Source of the DNA: Nautilia profundicola AmH
GTDB lineage: Bacteria; Campylobacterota; Campylobacteria; Campylobacterales; Nautiliaceae
DNA: 64,000 nucleotides
Direction of reading: 5' to 3'
NCBI RefSeq assembly: GCF_000021725.1
Contig: NC_012115.1
Coordinates: 1,317,408 to 1,381,407 of the forward strand
Within the stretch, counting starts at the first letter, position 1, and every line of letters begins with the position of its first letter. The notes beneath the pieces are model-generated. The model saw nothing but the letters and a program-made list of their open reading frames with translations. It was not told the origin of the DNA and searched no databases. Shown piece by piece: positions 27,367 to 35,417 of this stretch. Both the position numbers and the translations under genes were made by a program.

Positions 27367-29175
27367 TTATTTTTTATTTTTAGCCATTCTTTTTCTAACT
27401 GAAGGATCAAGATATTTTTTTCTAACCCTGATAGACTGAGGAGTAACTTCAACAAGTTCGTCGTCTTCAATCCACTCAAGCGCTCTTTCAAGCGTCATAT
27501 CCACAGGCGGTACAAGTTTGATAGCCTCGTCACTTCCGCTTGCCCTTACGTTTGTAAGGTTTTTACCTTTAATAGGGTTAACTTCAAGGTCGTTGCTTCT
27601 GCTGTGCTCCCCTACGATCATACCGTTATATACTTTATCACCAGGTTTTATAAACATTCTACCTCTTTCTTGAAGGTTGAATATAGCATATCCGACAGCC
27701 ACGCCGTTTTCCATAGAAATAAGCGCACCGTTTTTTCTTGTATAAGGTTTAGTAGTTGCAGGTCTGAAATCTAAAAACGAACTGTTAAGAACACCCTCAC
27801 CTTTAGTATCCGTCATAAATTCACCCCTGTAGCCGATAAGACCACGTGCAGGCATTTCGAATTCGATTCTTGTAGAACCGTCGCTTAGAGGCATCATGTT
27901 TTTCATAATTCCGCCTCTTGTACCAAGTTTTTCGATTACCGCACCGCTGTACTCTTCAGGAACGTCAACCACTACGTATTCGTACGGCTCTAACTTAACG
28001 CCGTTTTCTTCTTTGATAATTACTTCAGGACGTGAAAGTGAAAATTCAAAATCTTCTCTTCTTAGGTTTTCTGCAAGGATGGCAATTTGAAGCTCACCTC
28101 TTCCTGAAACCTTAAATTTACCTTCACCAAGCTCTTCGATTTTCATAGCGATGTTTGTTTCCATCTCTTTAAAGAGTCTGTCTCTAAGTTTAGGAGCAGT
28201 TACGTTTTTGCCTTCGGTACCTGCAAGAGGAGAGTCGTTAACGCTCATAATTACGCTGATTGTAGGCTCTTCGATATGAAGCGGGTCAAGTCCTACAGGA
28301 TTGTCTTTATCTGCAATAGTATCCCCGACATCAAGTGCGCTGAAACCTGCAACAGCCACGATATCACCTGCGCTCGCCTCTTCAATTTCAACCCTGTCAA
28401 GCCCGAGGAAACCTAAAAGTTTTGTAATTCTACCGTTGATTTTTTCACCGTCGGCTTTTACAAGTGTAACGTTTTCACCTTTTTTCACTTTACCGTTAAA
28501 AATTCTCGCAATCCCGATTCTACCTACGAAATTGTCATAATCAAGAGTAAACACCTGCATTTGAAGAGGTTTTTCAACTTCACCTGTCGGTGCCGGAATA
28601 TGATCAACGATAGCTTCGAAAATCGGAGTCATGTTTTCGTTGTCGTCTTCCAAGTCCCATTTTGCGATACCATTTTTAGCCGCAGCATAAATAATAGGAA
28701 ACTCAAGCTGGTCTTCACTTGCACCCATACTTACGAATAAATCGAACACTTCATCAACAACCCTGTCAGGTTCAGCTGCAGGTTTATCGATTTTATTTAC
28801 CACCAAGATAGGTTTAAGTCCAAGTGAAAGAGCTTTTTTCACAACGAATTTGGTCTGAGGCATTACACCTTCTTGTGCATCCACAAGGAGTAAAACACCG
28901 TCAACCATTTTAAGAACCCTCTCAACTTCTCCACCGAAGTCGCTGTGTCCCGGAGTATCGATAATATTAATTTTATAATCGTTCCATTTGATAGCCGTAT
29001 TTTTAGAAAGAATCGTAATCCCTCTTTCTTTTTCGAGGTCGTTAGAGTCCATTACCCTCTCACCGAGTTCTTTTCTCTCATCAAGAGTACCTGACTGTTT
29101 TAGAAGTTCGTCAACCAAAGTAGTTTTCCCGTGGTCAACGTGTGCGATAACCGCAATATTTCTAATATTTTTCAT
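27367..29175 (-). CDS. typA: Ribosome-associated GTPase TypA/BipA
   Basis: A 602-residue translational GTPase of the EF-G family that acts on ribosomes under stress and in 50S assembly. G motifs are clear: [10 protein letters not shown] (G1), RGITI (G2), [12 protein letters not shown] (G3), NKIDKPAA (G4). The BipA-specific C-terminal region includes [14 protein letters not shown] and ends in a Lys/Arg-rich tail. The family length is about 600. The ATG follows AAAGG. It is a single-gene unit, with a good -10 box 32 bases upstream. Confidence 0.97.
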   Translation of the reverse strand: MKNIRNIAVIAHVDHGKTTLVDELLKQSGTLDERKELGERVMDSNDLEKERGITILSKNTAIKWNDYKINIIDTPGHSDFGGEVERVLKMVDGVLLLVDAQEGVMPQTKFVVKKALSLGLKPILVVNKIDKPAAEPDRVVDEVFDLFVSMGASEDQLEFPIIYAAAKNGIAKWDLEDDNENMTPIFEAIVDHIPAPTGEVEKPLQMQVFTLDYDNFVGRIGIARIFNGKVKKGENVTLVKADGEKINGRITKLLGFLGLDRVEIEEASAGDIVAVAGFSALDVGDTIADKDNPVGLDPLHIEEPTISVIMSVNDSPLAGTEGKNVTAPKLRDRLFKEMETNIAMKIEELGEGKFKVSGRGELQIAILAENLRREDFEFSLSRPEVIIKEENGVKLEPYEYVVVDVPEEYSGAVIEKLGTRGGIMKNMMPLSDGSTRIEFEMPARGLIGYRGEFMTDTKGEGVLNSSFLDFRPATTKPYTRKNGALISMENGVAVGYAIFNLQERGRMFIKPGDKVYNGMIVGEHSRSNDLEVNPIKGKNLTNVRASGSDEAIKLVPPVDMTLERALEWIEDDELVEVTPQSIRVRKKYLDPSVRKRMAKNKK

Positions 29176-29206
29176 TAATTGCCTTTATACATTGAAATTT
29201 TTCGCA

Positions 29207-29212
29207 ATTATA
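29207..29212 (-). promoter_or_regulatory. Candidate -10 box for typA
   Basis: TATAAT on the minus strand (29212-29207), about 32 bases before the typA ATG. No convincing -35 element is seen. Confidence 0.4.
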
Positions 29213-29335
29213 TCCAATATTTAAAAATATTTTTTAATTCATCAAAATATTACAAGAATATTACAAATATTAACAATTTTTCTATGAATTTTTATTTTTT
29301 CTTCATTTTATATTCATAAACCATATATAATTAGA

Positions 29336-29341
29336 GTTAAA
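29336..29341 (+). promoter_or_regulatory. Candidate -10 box for the chemoreceptor gene
   Basis: TATAAT 19 bases before the start codon of the methyl-accepting protein, preceded by a T-rich stretch (29289-29310) of the kind that replaces -35 boxes in this phylum. Confidence 0.35.
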
Positions 29342-29359
29342 AAAATAAAAAGGGAAATA

Positions 29360-31060
29360 ATGAGCTCTAAAATGAAAATTGTCTTGTTGATAATTATAAC
29401 TTTTATGGCGGTGTTGATTCCGGGTTATTTTATCATTCAAAATCAGATATATAAACTTGCGGAACAAGAAAATATAGATAAAGCCAGAAAAGCTGCCGGA
29501 GAACTGATAGCCATGAGACATTATATGGCCAAACTCGCTCCGAATGTAAAAATAACAAATCCAAATATGTCGAGATGGGCTGCGACACCGGCTTTTTCAG
29601 GCAGAAACGTAGCAAAAGAAGTTACAGAACAGTCAGGATTTTATATTAAACAAACATCTCTAAAATACAGAAACCCTCTAAACAAACCAAATGAAAACGA
29701 AAAAAAAATTCTTAAATTAATTGAAGAAAAAAAGCTTCCGGAATATTACGAAATAGGTACCAATGAAAAAGGTGAAGAAGTCATAAGATATGCAAAACCG
29801 TTATATATTAAAAAAGCATGTTTAAAATGTCACGGTGTTCCTCATAAAGATGTTCCGGACAAACTGTATAACGCACTTGTAAAAGATTACGGTCCTGTTG
29901 CTTTTAATTATAAATTGGGCGATATAAGAGGAATGGTTTCAGTTGAAGTACCGTTAACACAAGTTAAACAATCGATATCTAAAACACAAAAAATAATGCT
30001 GATTGGGGGTATTTTTGCACTTATTTTATTTATTTTGATTATTATTATTGCTATTAATATTTATTTTGAAAAAAATATTATCAAACCTGTTACAGAATAT
30101 TCGAATATTTTAAGCAAAAATGATGATGACCTTACTATAAAATTAGAAGAAAAAGGGTCTGAAGAAATTAAAGGAATTGCAAAAGCAATAAATAAATTTA
30201 TTACCGAATTAAGAAATATTATCAATAAAATTAAAGTATCCACTCAAAGATTATTGAACATTACATCTAAAATAACAGACAATGCTGAAAAAATTGAACA
30301 AAACGTAGAAACACAAAATAGATTAATAGATGAATTAAACGGTTATATTTCAAAAGTTCAAGAAAGTGTGGATTCTGCTGAAGATAAAGTAATAAAAACT
30401 GTTGACGACATAATAGACACTCAAAAAACATTAAGCCAAACTACACAAAAATTATCTGTCGTAGTTCAAAAAATACAACAAGAAGTTGATAATGAAACGG
30501 ATGTAGCCAATCAAATCACGACACTTGCAAACCAATCTAACCAAATCAAAGATATTATCTCTATAATCAAAGAAATTGCGGATCAGACAAACCTTTTAGC
30601 TCTTAATGCGGCTATTGAAGCGGCAAGAGCAGGTGAACACGGAAGAGGTTTTGCGGTAGTAGCTGACGAAGTTAGAAAACTTGCCGAAAGAACACAAAAA
30701 AGCTTGGGCGAAATAGATGCCGGTGTAAATATAATAGTTCAGGGAATTTTACAGGCTCAACAGACTATTGAACAAAATGTGGAAGAATTCCAAAAAACAA
30801 CTCAGCAAACTGACGAACTAATTACAGAGACAAACCAGACAATGGAAAAATTAAACACAACAATAGATAACGCTCAAATTGCAAAAGAAGAAACTTTAAA
30901 AATCAATTCAAATATTGAAGCTTTAATTAAAACCGCACACGGATTATTAAAAGAAAGTAAATTAACAGAAGAAATATCTAAAAAATTAAGACAAATTGTT
31001 AACGAACTCGAAAATGTTTCATCTGAACTGAAAAACGAAACGGAAAAATTTAAAGCTTAG
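29360..31060 (+). CDS. Methyl-accepting chemotaxis protein with DUF3365-like haem-c sensor
   Basis: A 566-residue chemoreceptor. Helix 1 is at about 6-26, a periplasmic domain follows with the haem-c motif CLKCH (154-158, flanked by YIKKA and GVPHKD), helix 2 is at about 210-235, and then a HAMP segment. The cytoplasmic signalling domain has the invariant hairpin tip region [20 protein letters not shown] and [18 protein letters not shown]. The covalent haem points to sensing of redox state, oxygen, NO or a similar ligand. Its stop codon TAG lies inside the sigma54 promoter of fliK, so it borders the flagellar cluster directly. Confidence 0.92.
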   Translation: MSSKMKIVLLIIITFMAVLIPGYFIIQNQIYKLAEQENIDKARKAAGELIAMRHYMAKLAPNVKITNPNMSRWAATPAFSGRNVAKEVTEQSGFYIKQTSLKYRNPLNKPNENEKKILKLIEEKKLPEYYEIGTNEKGEEVIRYAKPLYIKKACLKCHGVPHKDVPDKLYNALVKDYGPVAFNYKLGDIRGMVSVEVPLTQVKQSISKTQKIMLIGGIFALILFILIIIIAINIYFEKNIIKPVTEYSNILSKNDDDLTIKLEEKGSEEIKGIAKAINKFITELRNIINKIKVSTQRLLNITSKITDNAEKIEQNVETQNRLIDELNGYISKVQESVDSAEDKVIKTVDDIIDTQKTLSQTTQKLSVVVQKIQQEVDNETDVANQITTLANQSNQIKDIISIIKEIADQTNLLALNAAIEAARAGEHGRGFAVVADEVRKLAERTQKSLGEIDAGVNIIVQGILQAQQTIEQNVEEFQKTTQQTDELITETNQTMEKLNTTIDNAQIAKEETLKINSNIEALIKTAHGLLKESKLTEEISKKLRQIVNELENVSSELKNETEKFKA

Positions 31061-31074
31061 GAACAGTAATTGCT
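31060..31074 (+). promoter_or_regulatory. Sigma54 (RpoN) promoter of fliK
   Basis: GGAACAGTAATTGCT, with GG at 31060-31061 and GC at 31072-31073, the exact 12-base register of -24/-12 promoters. It overlaps the upstream stop codon and predicts a start at about 31085, 14 bases before the fliK ATG. Confidence 0.8.
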
Positions 31075-31095
31075 TGAGTCTTTAAAAAAGGCTCA
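31075..31095 (+). promoter_or_regulatory. Hairpin covering the fliK ribosome binding site
   Basis: TGAGTC (31075-31080) can pair with GGCTCA (31090-31095), with one G-T pair, and includes the AAGG ribosome site of fliK. The left arm is upstream of the predicted sigma54 start, so only read-through transcripts would form it. The stem is short and unproven. Confidence 0.3.
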
Positions 31096-31098
31096 TGC

Positions 31099-32490
31099 AT
31101 GTCCATTGTAGAAAACCTATTATTGAATTTATCAGATTCCAAAAACATAAAAACACCTAAAACAAAAGAAAATTTTCTGTTAAATTTAATACAGTCATAT
31201 AAAGACGAGCCTGAAAAATTAACGAATATCCTAAAAAGCTTGGATATTGACGAAAAAAATCTCGAGGATATTCTACAAAAAAATAATAAAATTGACCCTT
31301 CTATAAATAAATTAATAGAAAAAATAAAACTATCATTAAAAGAAAATACACAAGTTACACAAAAAAATATTCGATTAACAAACATTAAAAATAACGATAA
31401 TATTGAAACAGATGAAAGCAATATATTACAACAACTTATTAACAAACCTATTTCGAATGATGAACTTGAAAAAAAAGTAAATAATTTTATAAAAGACAAT
31501 GAACCTAAACAAAATAGTAAAAAAACAGAAACAAAAGCAACAAAACAGAACCAACAAATATTAAATATAGAAGAAACTATTCAATCTTTACAACAATCTC
31601 AAACCGTTACTCAAACAGTTGATCAATCATCAAAGCAAATAGAAGAAAAAATAGTAACATTTACAAAGAAAATAATCACTTCCCAACAGACGTTAGAAAA
31701 TTTAAAACTTTCAGATAAAGAAATCGAATCGTTTAAAGAAATAAAAACATTTAAAGAACTTATTAATTTTGCAAATAAAAAAGATCTTAATATAAGTAAA
31801 ATTGTTTTATCATATAAAAATAAAAAAACAACTTCACCAAAACAAACTGCGATAAAAGATTTAAAATTTCAATTACCTAAAAATAAAATAGAACTAAAAC
31901 AATCTGTTAATCCCACAACAAATCCGATTCTATCTGTAAAACCTCAACAAGCTAATGAAAAAAACAACATTCTTTCAAGCCTATTGCAGGAAAGTAAAGA
32001 TATATCTTCGGAAACTCAAATAAAACAACATAATGCAAAAAAAACAAACGAAAACAATGAAAACATTAACCTTAACTCAAACTCTTTTGATGTTAATACA
32101 TTAAAACAAAACATCCATAAAGCAAAAGAAACGTTAAAACATTTCGCAAGTAATTTAAAAGAGGCTGTAGAAAATTATAAACCACCTATCTCCAAACTTT
32201 CAATGGAATTACATCCGAAAGAGTTAGGAAAAGTAGAAGTAACCATTGTACATCGCGGAGACAATTTACAAATTCAAATTAATTCAAATAATACTGCTAT
32301 AGGATTTATGCACTCTCAACAACAAGAATTGCGGCAAAATTTAATTAATATGGGATTCACAGATGTAAATATGAGTTTCAATCAAAATCAACAACAAGGC
32401 AACAAACAGTATAAACAAAACCAAAAATTTACCAATACGAATGATGATACAGATGAACTTATAATAGAAATTCCTTATCAATATGCATAA
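31099..32490 (+). CDS. fliK: Flagellar hook-length control protein FliK
   Basis: A 463-residue secreted ruler/switch protein that ends hook growth and triggers the change to filament export. The first 340 residues are low-complexity Gln/Asn/Lys/Thr-rich sequence, as in other FliK rulers. The conserved globular C-terminal domain is at about 355-430: LSMELHPKELGKVEVTI and GFMHSQQQELRQNLINMGF. The ATG follows AAGG. Its own sigma54 promoter precedes it, and flgD and the hook genes follow. Confidence 0.88.
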   Translation: MSIVENLLLNLSDSKNIKTPKTKENFLLNLIQSYKDEPEKLTNILKSLDIDEKNLEDILQKNNKIDPSINKLIEKIKLSLKENTQVTQKNIRLTNIKNNDNIETDESNILQQLINKPISNDELEKKVNNFIKDNEPKQNSKKTETKATKQNQQILNIEETIQSLQQSQTVTQTVDQSSKQIEEKIVTFTKKIITSQQTLENLKLSDKEIESFKEIKTFKELINFANKKDLNISKIVLSYKNKKTTSPKQTAIKDLKFQLPKNKIELKQSVNPTTNPILSVKPQQANEKNNILSSLLQESKDISSETQIKQHNAKKTNENNENINLNSNSFDVNTLKQNIHKAKETLKHFASNLKEAVENYKPPISKLSMELHPKELGKVEVTIVHRGDNLQIQINSNNTAIGFMHSQQQELRQNLINMGFTDVNMSFNQNQQQGNKQYKQNQKFTNTNDDTDELIIEIPYQYA

Positions 32491-32501
32491 TATTACAGTT
32501 T

Positions 32502-32533
32502 TGAAGTGGTGAAGCAGTGAAGTTGTGAAGTAG
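32502..32533. repeat. Octamer tandem array A (TGAAGNNG x4)
   Basis: Four in-phase 8-base units: TGAAGTGG, TGAAGCAG, TGAAGTTG, TGAAGTAG. It starts twelve bases after the fliK stop. The same unit occurs in arrays at 45373-45464 and 54388-54427. Confidence 0.75.
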
Positions 32534-32624
32534 TAAATTTTAGTTCTATTTAATTTTTATTTTAAACCTTTTGTTTTGGGTAAAATTTCTTATAAATAAA
32601 TATAAATATTGCTTCTCTTATTTT

Positions 32625-32636
32625 TAGTGTCTGGCA
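32625..32636. repeat. REP-like half element TAGTGTCTGGCA
   Basis: It shares TTTTAGTGTCTG with the reverse complement of the palindrome at 27285-27299. Only the first arm is well kept here. Confidence 0.35.
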
Positions 32637-32715
32637 TTTTTCAACGTTAGATCTTTTCACATTCATTTTCCATTGAAACATTTTTCATTTCCGTCACATT
32701 AACAACACTAAAACC

Positions 32716-32730
32716 GGAACACTTATTGCT
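32716..32730 (+). promoter_or_regulatory. Sigma54 (RpoN) promoter of flgD
   Basis: GGAACACTTATTGCT with GG at 32716 and GC at 32728, 12 bases apart. The predicted start at about 32741 gives a 13-base leader before the flgD ATG. Confidence 0.8.
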
Positions 32731-32753
32731 CCACATTTAAAAAAGGCTTAGCC

Positions 32754-33425
32754 ATGGCAGTAACAAGTGTAAGTAATACAACAACTACATCAAGCAGTGA
32801 TTATGTATACAACCCTGATTCACAACTCGACAAAGACGCATTTATGAAACTTTTTTTAGCCGAACTTCAAATGCAGGATCCAACTGATCCCATGGATACG
32901 GATAAAATGCTCGAACAAACAGCGTATCTTTCAACAATGGAAATGAACGACAATATGCAAAAATCTCTTGATAATCTTTCAAACGTATTATCAACCACAA
33001 GCCAATTCAGCACTCTCTCAGCAATAGGTAAAATGGCTGATACCGGATACAGATATGTAAATGTAACGGATGACGACAATAGTGTAAATTTTGATCTCTA
33101 TTTTGGAGACGATATAGCAAGCGGAAATGTAATTATTAAAGACAAAAACGGAAATGTAGTTAAAACCTTTCCTCTTGAAGCACATACAAAAGGTGTGCTC
33201 AACTTTGACTGGGATTTAATTGGTGATAACGGAGAAAGAGTACCGAGCGACACATATGAAGTAAGTGCTGAATACACTACCCCTGACGGTAAAGATATGA
33301 CTACCGCACTCGGAGCTTATCCGATAGAATCAGTAAGATTTGAAAATGGAGTACCATATGCGAAACTCGGAAGCAATTATCTTCCGTTTAGTGAAATTCA
33401 AGAAATATACGAATGGCAGGATTAA
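32754..33425 (+). CDS. flgD: Flagellar hook capping protein FlgD
   Basis: A 223-residue scaffold that caps the growing hook and is lost from the finished organelle. The conserved N-terminal segment DKDAFMKLFLAELQMQDPTDPMD, here residues 24-46, is diagnostic, followed by MLEQTAYLSTMEM. The C-terminal half (about 100-195) has the FlgD Ig/tudor-like beta domain with GNVVKTFPLEAHTKGV. It has its own sigma54 promoter. The hook gene flgE begins 15 bases later, with AAAGGAAC as ribosome site. Confidence 0.95.
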   Translation: MAVTSVSNTTTTSSSDYVYNPDSQLDKDAFMKLFLAELQMQDPTDPMDTDKMLEQTAYLSTMEMNDNMQKSLDNLSNVLSTTSQFSTLSAIGKMADTGYRYVNVTDDDNSVNFDLYFGDDIASGNVIIKDKNGNVVKTFPLEAHTKGVLNFDWDLIGDNGERVPSDTYEVSAEYTTPDGKDMTTALGAYPIESVRFENGVPYAKLGSNYLPFSEIQEIYEWQD

Positions 33426-33440
33426 TTTTAAAGGAACGGA

Positions 33441-35369
33441 ATGACTACTTCTTTTTATAACGGAATTACGGGACTTAAAAGTTTCCAGTACGGAATAGAT
33501 ATTTGGGGAGATAACATCGCCAATATTAATACGACTGGTTATAAAGAACAAATACCCGAATTTTCAACTCTTTTTTCAGAAACTTTAAATTCGGATCCTG
33601 TTTACTCTGATATAGGTATGGGAAGTAAACTTTCTTCAACCGCTATTAATCTGGATCAGGGAAGTTTAATTAATACTGATAATCCGTTTGACGTATCCAT
33701 AAACGGTGAAGGCTGGCTTGCTGTAAAAAGATATAATGACACTTATTACACAAGAACAGGGTCTTTTACAAGAGATGCTCAAGGTTATTTAGTAGATGAC
33801 AACGGTGATTATCTCTTAGTGGCAAACGCTAATAACCTTATCCAAAATGCCGATGGAAGCTATTCCGTAAACAGAAGTATCAATACCGATAATTTAATTT
33901 CACAAAACACTCAAATGAGTCCAATTTCACTTCCTAATAATGTGATTTTACCTGCAATCGCCACAACAGAAGCGACTCTTACGTCAAATTTAAATGACTC
34001 AGACGTAATTACAACAACAAAACCTTCTACAACTGAAAGCGATTTTAGCGCACTTTATTCAAAAGACGGAGCCGATTTAAAAGTAAGAGACGGCGACTCT
34101 TTAGTTTTCGGTTTCGGTAATCCGGCGACTTATCAAAATAATATTATATCCACAGAACTATGTATCACAGATGACGAAGCGGACGGAAAAGACGCCGTAT
34201 ATAACTTCACACTTAACGGAATTAACTTTAACATAGACATGCCGGACGGATCAACTAAAGAAGAAATTCAACACGCTCTTAAAGATGCTTTCGATCAAGC
34301 GGGCATAATAAATGAAATAACTGATAACGGTATAAAAATTTCAGATCCTAACCATATAATTTTAACTTCAGAAAATGAACTTTTACCGAATATTGCAGCA
34401 GCAAAGCTTACATACAGATCCGAACCACAAAACAGCTATGAATTTTCAACCATCCAGGATTTTGACAACATAATACAAAACCTTGCAAACAGCGCATACC
34501 CTGATGCGACAAACGTATATTTGGATGACGAAGGCAGAATTTCTATTGATAATAATTCTTTTAAAACAATAAATGCCTATACTCTGAATACAGAAAATTC
34601 TAACGATTTATTTATGAACAACTTAGGCAGACTCGGAAATGAAATTTATGCCGGAACAAGCGCAAAAAGTTATGATTTTCTAACCAACACTCAAAGTTTT
34701 GGAGGTAAAATCATAGAGGCGAACGGTCAAAAAGACACTATTTCAGTAACTTTCACAAAACAAAAAGTGTTAAATAATCAAATCGTATGGAACGGAGAAG
34801 TATCGATTCTTGATCCGGATTCAAATGAAATATCCACACAAAATTTCGAAATGACATTTGATTCAGACGGACATTTACTTTCTCCTACACAAATCACAAT
34901 CTCATCTCCCCAGAATATAACACTAAATTTTAATATGACTTCTTACGCAAAAACAGATTTGGCTACATCATATTCTTTTACACAAAACGGAGTAGAAGAA
35001 GGATTTTTGAAAAACTATCAAATTGACCAAAACGGGCAAATTCAAGCACTGTTTTCCAACGGTCAAATGTCTGTCTTAGGTCAAATACCGGTATATCACT
35101 TCCAAAACGATCAAGGTCTTGAAAGTTTGGGTGGCAATCTGTTCAGAGAAACAGCAAACTCAAATAAAGCGATTTTATATACAGACCAAAACGGCAATTA
35201 TATTAGTGGCAGCTCAATTATTTCAAACACCTTAGAAGCTTCCAATGTGGATTTTTCTCAGGCTATGACAGAATTAATAGTAACACAAAAAGCATACTCC
35301 AGTGCAGCAAAAACAGTTACTACAAGCGATCAGATGATTCAAAGAGCAATCGATATGAAAAAAGGATAA
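33441..35369 (+). CDS. flgE: Flagellar hook protein FlgE-type (first copy)
   Basis: A 642-residue hook/basal-body protein. The N-terminus has the rod/hook export motif GLKSFQYGIDIWGDNIANINTTGYK split over 11-35. FDVSINGEGWLAV follows, and the C-terminal D0 helix has ASNVDFSQAMTELIVTQKAYSSAAKTV. The central 150-560 region is variable, as in FlgE. It sits behind flgD, as C. jejuni flgE (Cj0043) sits behind flgD (Cj0042). With a second, longer hook gene downstream, this copy may be a minor or proximal hook component. That division of labour is inferred. Confidence 0.88.
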   Translation: MTTSFYNGITGLKSFQYGIDIWGDNIANINTTGYKEQIPEFSTLFSETLNSDPVYSDIGMGSKLSSTAINLDQGSLINTDNPFDVSINGEGWLAVKRYNDTYYTRTGSFTRDAQGYLVDDNGDYLLVANANNLIQNADGSYSVNRSINTDNLISQNTQMSPISLPNNVILPAIATTEATLTSNLNDSDVITTTKPSTTESDFSALYSKDGADLKVRDGDSLVFGFGNPATYQNNIISTELCITDDEADGKDAVYNFTLNGINFNIDMPDGSTKEEIQHALKDAFDQAGIINEITDNGIKISDPNHIILTSENELLPNIAAAKLTYRSEPQNSYEFSTIQDFDNIIQNLANSAYPDATNVYLDDEGRISIDNNSFKTINAYTLNTENSNDLFMNNLGRLGNEIYAGTSAKSYDFLTNTQSFGGKIIEANGQKDTISVTFTKQKVLNNQIVWNGEVSILDPDSNEISTQNFEMTFDSDGHLLSPTQITISSPQNITLNFNMTSYAKTDLATSYSFTQNGVEEGFLKNYQIDQNGQIQALFSNGQMSVLGQIPVYHFQNDQGLESLGGNLFRETANSNKAILYTDQNGNYISGSSIISNTLEASNVDFSQAMTELIVTQKAYSSAAKTVTTSDQMIQRAIDMKKG

Positions 35370-35371
35370 TC

Positions 35372-35386
35372 GGAACGATAATTGCT
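35372..35386 (+). promoter_or_regulatory. Sigma54 (RpoN) promoter of the second hook gene
   Basis: GGAACGATAATTGCT, GG at 35372 and GC at 35384, 12 bases apart, located three bases after the stop of the first flgE. The predicted start is at about 35397. Confidence 0.82.
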
Positions 35387-35417
35387 TGAAAAATAAAAAA
35401 CTCTAAAGGACAGCGTC

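Larger units (their letters stand above)
32491..32753. other. Intergenic region between fliK and flgD
   Basis: A 263-base gap with no gene. It holds a four-unit octamer array (32502-32533), a REP-like TAGTGTCTGGCA (32625-32636) and the sigma54 promoter of flgD (32716-32730). Confidence 0.7.

Noticed and set aside
31500-32100. Lys/Gln/Asn-rich stretch as a possible decayed gene or repeat
   Set aside because: It is the low-complexity ruler region of FliK in one intact frame with a conserved C-terminal domain.
32502-32533. Octamer array read as a CRISPR or as IS terminal repeats
   Set aside because: Units are 8 bases with no spacers, and no cas, transposase or target duplication is present.
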